NCBI GenBank assembly: GCA_036571765.1 | Contig: BROE01000006.1 | Coordinates: forward strand, 15,422,868-15,486,867 | Length of the DNA: 64,000 nt | Direction: 5' to 3' | Source of the DNA: Plecoglossus altivelis | Taxonomy: Eukaryota; Chordata; Actinopteri; Osmeriformes; Plecoglossidae | Shown here: piece by piece, positions 54,631-64,000 of the stretch | How the letters are laid out: each line of letters opens with the position of its first letter | How positions within the stretch are numbered: the first letter of the stretch is position 1 | Notes under the pieces: generated by a model | What the model was told of the DNA's origin: nothing | Databases searched by the model: none | Seen by the model: the letters and a program-made list of their open reading frames with translations, nothing else | Made by a program: the position numbers and the translations under genes

Positions 54631-54915
54631 AGGTCAACTGTGGTCTGCATACTAGTATACCTGGTCAACTCTTGAATGTACAGTATACCAGTTCACCAGG
54701 TCAACTGTTGAGTGTAGACTAGTTTACCATGCCAACTCGTGAGTGTACACTAGCTTCTCAGGTCAACTGTTGACTGCATACTACTATACCAAGTCAACTC
54801 TTGAATGTATACTAGTTTACCAGGTCAACTGTTGAGTGTAGACTAGTTTACCATGTCAACTTGTGAGTGTACACTAGCTCACCAGGTCAACTGTTGAGTG
54901 TATGCTAGCTCATCA
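54631..54915. repeat. 31-bp minisatellite with four-unit higher-order repeat
   Basis: Nine units beginning GGTCAACTGTTGAGTGTA or variants. Variant types follow the order D-A-B-C-D-A-B-C-D, so the longer period is about 124-130 bases. Confidence 0.9.
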
Positions 54916-55051
54916 TGTTGGACCAGTACCAGGGTTGCTCTGGTAGTGTACAGTACCAGTACATACTAGTGTTAGACTAGTATGGTACCAGTATGAACCG
55001 GGAAAGCCCAGTCTCTCCCAGACCTCTAGTCCTCCAGATGGACAGATAGCT

Positions 55052-55758
55052 CTACCAGATATCACTGCTGAGTTCGCGGCTGGTGAGAGGTACGAAGGTG
55101 CTGTTGAGGTGGATCTCCTGCTTCCTGCCTAGCGAGCTGCTCGGGCCCACCTGTCCGTTCAGCAGGGTCATGGGGATGTTACAGTAGACGTGGCGCCCGC
55201 CCAGCGTGGCAACGCGCAGCGGCGAGGACGGCGGCGGCATCTCAAACTCGTAGCTGCGGCAGAAGTGTCTCATCTGGGGGTGGGCGGCCGAGGTCTGGTT
55301 GAAGTCAGGGATCTCGGCGTGGTGGGCGGGCGCCAGCGAGGCCGAAGTGGCCGTCATGGCGATGGTGGACACGGTCTGCAGGTCCCCGAACAGGCCCTGC
55401 TCCCCGGAGTCCAGAACCTGTCGGCGCGACAACACCTCCTTCCTCCTCACCGGCATCTCGCACAGAACCTGCTTCCAGAAGGTGGACTGGAGCTCGCTGC
55501 TGCGCGGCCCGCGCCATTTGATGATGGACAGCACTTTGATGGTGTGCTTGAGAGCCTCCACCTCCTGGTAGTTGATGACACTGCGCAGGTCAGCGCACTC
55601 GATCATGATCACCTTGATCTCGCCAGTCACCAGCATGCTGTGGAGGCGGGTCTCCAGCTGGAAGATGCTCCATCCACGCTTGGCCACAAACTCGGGGGTG
55701 AGGACGAGGATGAGGCGGCGACTCTGCTCCACGCTGCGAGCCAGGTCCTCAATGTAGA
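55052..55758 (-). CDS. il1rapl2: il1rapl2-like terminal exon: second half of TIR and C-tail
   Basis: YIEDLARSVEQSRRLILVLT opens it; FWKQVLCEMP is TIR box 3. The tail of about 140 residues after the TIR is typical of IL1RAPL proteins, which contact NCS-1 through it. Ends SSDIW, then TAG (55052-55054). Confidence 0.97.
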
Positions 55759-58700
55759 CTGGAGGGGAGGGAAGGGGGGGGATGTGACAGAGAGAGTCAT
55801 GTCAGACACAGAATACTGGATCCCTGTTGCTTGTGCAGTGCCGGTACACACCAGTCCCACACACGTGTGTTATGACCGAACACGCTAACGTCACAGTTGT
55901 GAGTGTGGCTGAGATGACCGTACGCAGGGTGAACCACTGGCGTCACAGTCCAGAATGACGGCAGATCAGCGACGCAGGTCAAGCTCTGGTCTGACCAGTG
56001 ACTCATACAATGTGTGCGTGCCTGTGTGTGTCTGCGTGAAAGAAAGAGCGAGCAAGCGAGAGAAAGAGAGAGAAAGAGAGAGAGAGAGAGGAAAAAAGAA
56101 GGGTGTGATGAAAGAGCAACAGAGTGTATGTGTGTGGGTTTATGTGTGTGGGTTTATGTGCGTGTGTGTGTGTTTGAAAGAGAGAGAGAAAGTGTGTAAG
56201 TGTGAATATGAGTTTGTGAAATGTGGTGTAGGTGCTGGGAGAGGTAAGTGGCACATTAGGTCTTGCTAGGTGACACATTCCAGTGGCTGGCTAGCTGGCT
56301 GATTGTCCGTAGTGTGCTGTTGTCTCCTGCGGGGGCACTCTCTTTCACACCTGCAGTGACGTAACACATCACACCTCCTACGCAGAAGACATACACGCGC
56401 ACACACACGCTCTCAGGCCCACACAAGCGTGAACAAGGACACACAAGCAAGCATATACACAGTAGCTCTATGACACTCATTGGCCTGAACACCTTACCCC
56501 CCACCCCCACTCCCACCTTACTGGCAAACACACACATCTTCAAAAAGGGCTCGCCTCCCTCCCCACTGAACTATCACCTTTTCAGATGTATCTGTCCTCA
56601 AGACTTATCCAGTCACACCTCCTCCTTCCCGTTCCCCCTCTCCTTCTCCTTCTCTTTCTCCTTCTCTTCCATCCCGCTTCCCCTCTCCTCCTCCTCCTTC
56701 CTGTTGCTGCTCTCTATTCCTTCACCTCCTTTCACCCTCCTCTCCCCCTCCTTCCTGTTAACCCCCCTCTCCCTCTTCCTCCTCCTTTCCCCTCCCCCAC
56801 TCATTTCCCCTCCTCCCCCCCCTCTCCCCAGGCCTCAAAATGAGGCGAGGGCAAAGGCTTGGAGTTTCATCATATTAGATTAGAACATTTCATCAGACAA
56901 ATATGGGATGCTGCAGTTAACCAGTCAAATGCATACACAAACACACATACAGGCAAGCATGCAGGCGTTTGAGTGCAAACTCCCAAACGTACATGCATAA
57001 TCATGTAGATTTACAAACAGCAAACGAAGAGATCTTTAGTAGAAGAGCCTAACCTTAAATGGCTTGTACACTACACATTCCCTTAATGATCTCACCACTG
57101 CTGAGCAGTGCTGAGTGTGTATGTATGTGTTTAATAGAGCGTGTGTGTTTAACAAAGTGTGTTTCTGACTGAGAGGCACCCTGGGGATGCTCTGGAGGAG
57201 AAGATGCAGGGAGATCATGCGGCACGCACACACACACACACACACACATCGAGCAAGTCTCATTCAGCTCCACCCAAACACCCAGCAGTGAATCAGTATC
57301 CAAATGATGCGTCTACTCTTGTGGGCCCCCATTGGGACCCATAGATGCTGATCCGGACTGGACGCCTGCCACTGAAGGTTCTTCCTGACCAGAGGCACGC
57401 AGGGCCAGGTAACCAGAGCCAAGTCTGACTGTTGAGGCCCACCAACACACCAGACTCACTATGCTTAGCCAGTCAGACATGAGGAACGACCGAACCACAC
57501 ACACGCTGTCGTACGCATGTATAATATGTTGAATACACGTGTGGACAGTTTGTTTGTGGACATATAGTAGCCTCGCTTTTTATCGTGAGACGTGGCCGTG
57601 CGTGTGCGCGTCCATGTGTTTGGCTTCTGTGCTGCTAGCCCTCATCTCAGTCCAGTTCCTAACTAAATTAATGACATCGGTGCAACAACAACACATTGCA
57701 ATTTCATGGTCAATTTACGGTGCATAAATAGTACAGTGAGTACAGCTGCGATTGAGGGAGGGGAAAAAGACAGAGAAAAAGAGGGAGACTCTTTTTTCTT
57801 GGCGTTTCCTTTTTTCAGTCTTGCTATTTTCATATGCTGATGATTATGTGAATCAATTAATCCAGCTAAATGCCAGTGAACCTATTTGACGTTCTCCCCT
57901 GCCTGTACCCTTCCCCGTTCTCACACTTCCCTCCCAATGTCTCTCGGTCTTTGTGCGTAATAGTGAACCAATGGACTGTTTAAAGTCATGTTGTTTCCGG
58001 GTCGTGTTAGACTGATGTGGTTCAGCTAATGATCAGTACTCTCCCCTCCCCTCTCCCCCCCTGCCCTCCTCTTTTCCTCCTCTACCACCCCTCTCCTTTC
58101 CACACATACACACACACAGATACACAAACACACAGTGGTGTATTCAAACAGGCCGGGGTGGACTAGCCCTAAGAGTTGGGAAGGTATTTTAGAAGCAACG
58201 TCTGCTAAATAATGCAAGGAGCAGACATTAGTTAGCAGGGTAGTTTGAGGGCAAGTAAGAGGAATAATTGAACTTTTTATGCTAAATACACGTGTGTGTT
58301 TGTGTGTGTGTGTGCTCCTTGTGTGTATGTGTGTATATATGTGTGTATCTACATTTAAAGAGGTGCAGCACTGATGAGACCTCACATCAGGCTTGTATAC
58401 AGGGTGTGTGTGTGTATTATGAAGGGCGGGGAGCTGACTGACATACTGATTCTGACTGATATACTGAGCAGTACACATTTACCCAGGCCATGTTCTATCC
58501 ATGAAGATAGGACGCACAGGCGAGCAGACGCACAGGCGAGCAGACGCACAGACGAGCAGACGCACAGGTGAGCAGACGAGCGGCTTCCCTGATTGCTCTT
58601 GACCAACGATGCGTGCGGGGACGTGAGCGTGTGTTTGCATCTGCGTGCTTAGTGCTTGCAGGCGTGTATCTGGTGCATGCAACGTCAGTGTAGGCGCATG

Positions 58701-59187
58701 TCTATAACGTCAGTGTGCATACCTCACATCAGTGTGTGTGTGTGTAACTGACATTGGTGTTTGTGCATGCCCTTCTTCCTTACTGCTGCTGGGAATGAGG
58801 TCCCGGTCTGGGATGAAGAGCTTGTATCCGTAATGCTTCTCCAGGACATCAGGCAGGACCTCCAGGGCAAACTGCTCCTCCTCGCTAGAGGGGCGGCCCA
58901 GGGAGTCCAGGTCCACCCTGGTGTAGGATAGGTACGCATCATACTCCTTGTTATCTGGCAGAGAGAGGTGGAGGGAAGAGAAGCCAGTGAGACAGAACCA
59001 AGAGAAGAAACGAGAGACATAGAGAGACTGGCGCCGAGAGAGATAGAGAGAGACAGAGAATGAGAGAAAGAGAGAGATATGTATTGTGTGTATTGTAAGA
59101 CATTGCTTGGTATGCTGCTTTGTTGCACTGTCTAAATTGCCAGATAACCAACTGTTTGACCACAGCAGCCCTTTATTCCATGATTGA

Positions 59188-59219
<32 letters not shown>

Positions 59220-60560
59220 CAGAGAGAGAGAGAAGGCGAGCACAAAAGAGAAAGAAATAGAGCCAAAGCAGGGATAGAGGGTAACCGCAAGAGACGCAGA
59301 CACATCTCCGGGAAGGGGACCAGAACCTCACCGTCCTCCGCCTCGTCGCTGCCGAAGTGTCTTCGGTAGCATAGCATGATCTCGGCGCTGTAGCACTTGT
59401 AGATGGCTGTGAAGGCCCCTAGCAGCAGCAGAATGGCCCCCAGACCTCCCGCCAGCTCCAGTCGGTACATGTCTGGAGACGCAAAAGGTGTCGCTTTTGA
59501 AAAAGCTTTATTTGAGGAAGAACTAACTGGCAGATGTCCCTGGACATTAGAAATGCACTCCCTATCCCCTCCACCCCATCTTCATTTCGGTCTTCAACTT
59601 TACAGTAGTCGCCTCTGGTTGATCTGTTCTCTGATCTGGTCTCTGTTTCATTCACCACTGTGCAATTTCTATTCGCTTTACAGTGTGTGTCTGTCTATGT
59701 ATAGTGTGTGTGCATAAACAAACATTATTGTTGTCATTTATGCATACTCTACAGTCTGTTAAGTTTGGCAATATTTCATATAATATTTGATAATCTCAAC
59801 GTGCTAAAAAACCTGGGAAAAAGAATCCATTATTATAATTGCACATTATATGTAACTTGCAATTGTTGTAATTGCTTTATGATTGATGATGATTAAGTTC
59901 CCTGATGTGTGATGCTAATTGCGTGTATGATACCTTCACTGTGGACTGCTTTGGCAACATTGTTTAACCTGAACACTCATGCCAATAAAGCATAGAGAAT
60001 GGAATTGAGAGAGTAGTCAGAGAAGGAGAGAGAAATCGGAGAGAGAAGTCGCAGAGAGAAGTCGGAGAGAGACAGGAGTTAGGGTTAGAAGAGAGGGGAA
60101 GGGGTGTGGGAAAGGGAGCCAAATAGACCAAGAGAAGTAGGGGAACAGTAGAAAGCCATTTGGATTATTTCCCAATACGCTGTGAAGGAACTGAATGACA
60201 GATCAGGCCGTATCTGAGCTGACATCGGTATGGAACTCCCATACAGTAGATCTATAACCTTTATGGAGACACATTGCCTCATCAGAAAGAGATAAACACA
60301 GTCTTGTTTCAATCTCACTTTCTCTGTCTCATCAAGTGTAGGTGCGAGCGTGTGCATCTGTGTGAGTGTGTATCTGCGTGTGTGCACATGTGTGTGTGTG
60401 CGTGCGTGTGTGTGTGCAGGCTTTGGGAAGCCAGCTATAATCGTTCATGTTTGCCTAGCTGCCATTCAGCTAACATGGCTCATCAATCTGCACTGCGTCA
60501 CTCAGTCAGATAGGCTGGCTGCATCCATCTCCCCTGTCTGCTCACAAGGAAGTGTCTCAG

Positions 60561-60608
<48 letters not shown>

Positions 60609-63105
60609 TCACACACACATACAACCCACACTTGCACTCATGCACACACGTTACCAATCGTCTGCACGCACATGTAGTGAGACACCTACACATCATGCAC
60701 GCTGCCTCTGTGCAAGTCTGTGCTCAGTGGAGCACGGGTTCACAAGCAGCTGTGAAGCCATCCTCACACCTGAGACAGGCTGGCTACAACCCTGTCTCCA
60801 TCCCTGATCCTATTCTGCCACAGGATGGACTCTGCATTTCCAGGAAGCCATGATGTGAAACTACCTGGAGGGAATCTTCCTCGCTGTACAAGTCGTTCTT
60901 GAGAATGTTGTCTAGTAAAATGCTTTACATGCCAATCAATGCTGCTCTATGACGTATGATTTCTGGGTTCCACTGTCTTTTCCCCTCCAGAATTAGTGTG
61001 CCTTCGTGCAGTGTGGTCTGTGTGGTGTACAGAAGGTGTTTGTTCATGTGTTTTTTGTTTTGTTTTGGGGGGTTTTCTGTTTCGTTGGTTCAGTCCTGAT
61101 AGGCCAGTAGAGGTCTCTGCCGCCTCACAGCTTGACCAACCAGAGAGCAGCCAGGAACATGAGTAAGTGAGCAAGTACATAGAGTAAACGTTGTCTCATC
61201 TCATCCTGTCCCTCCTCTCCTCCACTTATATTCGAAACACCCATTCCTGCCTATCAGATGACCTAACGTTTTGTCTGGAACCCCCAAATTTAGTTGGCCA
61301 TTTTTATGTCCTAGTGACTCCATCCGCCTGACCTCCGTCAGACGGCTTCCGGAATCACACGTTAAATTGCCCTCTGGCCGGACACTAACGGATTCACATT
61401 ATACCGCCTCGCTCATTAGAGAGGTTTCCAGGGTGCCGCAGGCGTCGGTTGAGGTTTCTGAATGAATTGTTGTCTTGGCCAAATGCGACACTGGCTTGTA
61501 GAGACGGTGAGTCAGCGCAAGGTTAGCGGACTACGACAGTGGAAGTTTTGCTGCCGGGCAGGAGACAGATACTCTCAAATGGCTGTCCGTTAGACAAAGC
61601 CAGGCGCCTGCTTTACGACGCGCGTTGTGTCTTCATGCGTGTGCAAGGTCCCGGTCGCCCGGCAATGCACTGGTCGGCACGTCGTTGGAAAGTGTGAAAA
61701 GAAACTCTTGCTCTGAGGCAAAACACATCAAGTACTGATGTGGAGCCACTTCGGAAAACAAACACGACCCCGCTACAGTGCTGCCCTGATTGAGGAAAAA
61801 GGTTTTCTCTGTGAGTGCCGACCCAAATAATGCAATGTAATTCACTTCTCCCTTCCAGGCCTCTGAAAACTATGTTCTGGACACAGATTAAGAGTAGAGT
61901 GTGTGAGTGTGTGCGCGCGCGTGTGTGTGTACCAAGAGAAGGAAGGTCATCATTACTTTATACTGTAATCACCTGTCCTATTAAAGAATCCGCAGCGGGA
62001 CGCTCGGTTGGGGACAGATTGTGCACGTGTGTGTGTGTGCGTGCGCGTGTGTGTGAGTATATGAGCTTGTGTGACCTGAGGGGTGCATTACCTGTAATCT
62101 GTTATTTCTAAGCAGGCTGTCACATGCTCTAGTTTTCCAACTACAGCAGCTTCAATAATAAGGTCCTCATGAAGTCTTTATAGAGCAGTGATGATGATGT
62201 GGTTAGCAGCATCAAAAGGTTATGGTGAGTTGATCTATTTCCAGAATCCTTATGCAATGTAATAAGGTCTGGTTTTAAATATGTGACCCCTTTATCTGTG
62301 CAAAACGCATGTGCACGCCCATGGTGCCAAAACAAAAGACTGAAAAAAGTTACGAGAAGTTGATGTATGCATATGTTGGGTTTATAGTGCTGTCTATGGT
62401 TTTGTAGGCATTATGCCTGGAGTTATCTAAGGCTATGTAGGGTTGTTCAGCATTATCCAAGGTGATATAAAGTGATATAGGGTTATGCAGCGTTATCTAA
62501 AGTGATTCAGGGTGATGTAGAGATATGCAGTGTTATCTGTAGTCACTTAGGGTGATATAGGATTATGCAGCATTATCTCAGATATTGGGTGATGTCGAGT
62601 TTTGCAGCGTTATCTGTAGTGATATAGGGTGCTTTAGGTATATGCAGCGTTATCTATATTGACATAGGTTGATGATGCAGTTATCTACGGTGATGTCGGG
62701 TCATGTAGGGTTATGCAGTGGTATCAATAGTGATATAGGATGCTTTAGGGTTAAGCAGCGTTATCTGTAGTAATATAGAGTGACATAGGGTTTTGCAGTG
62801 TTATCTGTAGTGATATAGGGTACTGTAGGGTTATGCAGCATTATCTATAGTGATATAGGGTGATGTAGGGTTTTGCAGTGTTATCTGTAATGATATAGGG
62901 TGCTGTAGGGTTATGCAGTGATATTTAAAGTTGTGTAAAGCCTTCTTGGAGACCCTTACCACGCTTCTGAAGAATGGCACTGCCGCTACGCTTCCCAATG
63001 TGGTTCTCCACGTGGCACGTGTAGTTCCCCAGGTCCGCCTCCTCCACCGCGTCGAACGTTAGGGACAGCTCCACCTCTTTCTCCCCCAGGTATTCCTTCA
63101 GAACC
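55052..63105 (-). CDS. il1rapl2: IL1RAPL-type receptor, best fit IL1RAPL2, 3' part of the gene
   Basis: IL1RAPL1/2 are single-pass neuronal receptors of the IL-1 receptor family that organise synapses. Four exons (62960-63105, 59332-59472, 58784-58954, 55052-55758) join in frame to 387 codons plus stop. They encode the last half of Ig3 (LGNYTCHVENHIGKR), the membrane helix (LAGGLGAILLLLGAFTAIYK), the TIR domain (KEYDAYLSYT, EKHYGYKLFIPDRDLIP, RRLILVLTPEF, FWKQVLCEMP) and a long C-tail. TIR features with KEYDAYLSYT and YGYKLFIPDRDLIP are IL1RAPL-type, not IL1RAP. The tail (EVLSRRQVLDSGEQGLFG, YCNIPMTLLNGQ, ending ELSSDIW) fits IL1RAPL2 better than IL1RAPL1. Ig1, Ig2 and the signal peptide lie off the right edge. 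Confidence 0.92.
56610..56835. repeat. Pyrimidine-rich tract
   Basis: CTCC/TTCTCC low complexity in the intron before the terminal il1rapl2-like exon. Confidence 0.9.
58784..58954 (-). CDS. il1rapl2: il1rapl2-like exon: first half of TIR
   Basis: Phase 1 to 1. DNKEYDAYLSYTRVDLDSLG, then RPSSEEEQFALEVLPDVLEK, then HYGYKLFIPDRDLIPSS. It holds TIR box 1 and the BB-loop region. Confidence 0.96.
59332..59472 (-). CDS. il1rapl2: il1rapl2-like exon: transmembrane segment
   Basis: Phase 1 to 1. MYRLELAGGLGAILLLLGAF, then TAIYKCYSAEIMLCYRRHFG, then SDEAED. One hydrophobic helix followed by basic cytoplasmic residues. Confidence 0.95.
60555..60620. repeat. (CA)n microsatellite
   Basis: CA run with one ATATA interruption; intronic. 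Confidence 0.95.
62437..62925. repeat. Minisatellite, 40-bp unit, ~12 copies
   Basis: Unit TAGTGATATAGGGTGATGTA plus GGGTTTTGCAGTGTTATCTG, with substitutions. It ends about 35 bases from the donor of the Ig3 exon. Confidence 0.95.
62960..63105 (-). CDS. il1rapl2: il1rapl2-like exon: C-terminal half of Ig3
   Basis: Phase 2 to 1. VLKEYLGEKEVELSLTFDAV, then EEADLGNYTCHVENHIGKRS, then GSAILQKR. It contains the F-strand cysteine (YTC) of the third Ig domain. Confidence 0.95.
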
Positions 63106-64000
63106 CTACAGGGGGAGGGGGAGGAGGGGGGAGGAGCAAGATATCCCTGTTTAGTTTGAGAAATCAACACTGGGACACCAAGTTGTCTTTCAGAAAATAA
63201 CATAGTTATTATAAAGTAGTGTACAGTTTTTGCCCATTGCCTGCACAGCAAAACTGAGTGCTTAGACAAAAGACAAAAGACAAAAGAATATTTTGTAGAA
63301 TACAGCCTTTGCCTATTGCTTCCACACTTTTTGCTGAATTTGAGTCATCATGTCTCAAAACTCTACATACATGCCAAACAGACTTAGCACTTGAAGATTA
63401 ACAACTCACATCTATGCCTGAATGAAACACTGCAATCAAAACTTAACACTCCTTTATAAAAATGAAATTCTTGTAACAAAACCATACACACAAGCGCCTT
63501 TTGAAATTGTCTTTCATATCAGTAGCAACACTTGTGGCCTTTATATAAAACACTGTAGTCTTTGTGTTTCCATTTTTTTTCCATTTTCTCAAACTCAGTC
63601 TTCGGCAGATCTCAAAAGTAGAATCTCTGCAGAAATCAAACAAGAGTTTTTACAAAAAACTAACATTCTTACAGAATTAATGAAAAATAGAAGCACAAAT
63701 TATCAAATTGGGCAACAACAAAAAAAACATGTGAAAAAAAATAAAAAAAGTGTTTCGTTGCTCAATTTGATGATTTGTCATTCTATTTTTATAGTGTTGA
63801 TTTTGAGTGTACTTTCCCTTTAACAAAAAGTCCACCTAAATGGAGTCTTGGGAGGCTTGCTTGACCTGACGGTGAAAAAGAGACAGAGAGCTTGCTCAGG
63901 CAGGGAATAGGACTTACTGTGAGGATCAGACGGTGTTTAGGGGATCTATGTGTGAGTGTGTGTGTGTGTGTGGGCACACTGGTCTTTAGTCCCTTGTTTT
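63106..64000. other. il1rapl2: il1rapl2-like intron at the right edge
   Basis: No further exon seen. It contains A/T-rich DNA with an imperfect long inverted repeat at 63683-63790 and a (TG)n at about 63954-63971. Confidence 0.6.
63683..63790. repeat. Imperfect inverted repeat, 34-base arms, MITE-like
   Basis: Arms at 63683-63716 and 63757-63790 pair at 30 of 34 positions across a 40-base A-rich loop. Confidence 0.85.

Larger units (their letters stand above)
52228..55051 (-). other. il1rapl2: Inferred 3' UTR of the il1rapl2-like gene, rich in minisatellites
   Basis: Begins after the TAG at 55052-55054. AATAAA signals on the minus strand occur at 54495-54500, 53405-53410 and, as an overlapping pair, 52228-52239. 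I take the last as the distal end, but any could be used. Two tandem arrays lie inside. Confidence 0.45.

Noticed and set aside
55190..55888. 232-codon plus-strand open frame
   Set aside because: Antisense shadow of the GC-rich terminal exon of the il1rapl2-like gene; no domain recognised.
55052..63105. Calling this gene IL1RAP rather than an IL1RAPL gene
   Set aside because: The TIR start, the EKHYGYKLFIPDRD motif and the C-tail with YCNIPMTLLNGQ are IL1RAPL features that IL1RAP lacks.

Overview
The window looks like nuclear DNA of a teleost fish. It holds intron-rich vertebrate genes, dense (CA)n/(TG)n and (GA)n microsatellites, several minisatellites and a decayed fish LINE. All three genes I can support lie on the minus strand, so transcription runs from high to low coordinates. 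I found no plus-strand gene, tRNA, rRNA or CRISPR array.

Region by region. (1) 1-4413: an internal part of a palladin-family (PALLD/MYPN) actin-scaffold gene, with a Ser-rich linker exon, three exons forming one Ig domain, and a Pro/Gln-rich exon with PPY repeats. Its later Ig exons lie off the left edge. (2) 4414-10650: no convincing exon; it holds a decayed L2-type LINE fragment and three minisatellites. (3) 10655-49372: a complete germinal-centre-IV (Misshapen/MAP4K4-type) kinase gene. I reconstruct 32 coding exons totalling 3,750 nt (1,249 residues plus stop), with every intron phase matching. A kinase domain, a short Glu/Gln-rich coil, a long disordered Pro/Ser linker and a C-terminal CNH domain are followed by a 3'UTR of about 2.5 kb ending at an AATAAA. 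(4) 49373-52200: intergenic and promoter DNA. (5) 52228-64000: the 3' end of an IL1RAPL-type synaptic receptor gene, best match IL1RAPL2. It covers part of Ig3, the membrane helix, the TIR domain, the long C-tail ending in DIW and a repeat-rich 3'UTR. The 5' exons lie off the right edge.

Gene order informs the naming. In human Xq22.3, IL1RAPL2 is followed on the same strand by NRK, the divergent fourth member of the MAP4K4/TNIK/MINK1 family. Here an IL1RAPL2-like gene is followed on the same strand by a kinase whose residues look like MAP4K4. I read it as a probable teleost nrk ortholog that kept an ancestral MAP4K4-like sequence. This is inference: the sequence alone fits MAP4K4 best.

I did not find a wholly new system. 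The most interesting signals are the nrk/MAP4K4 conflict, several kinase introns bounded by complementary (AC)n and (UG)n tracts, two perfect hairpins (24751-24786 and 38124-38164), and minisatellites with higher-order structure in the il1rapl2 3' region.
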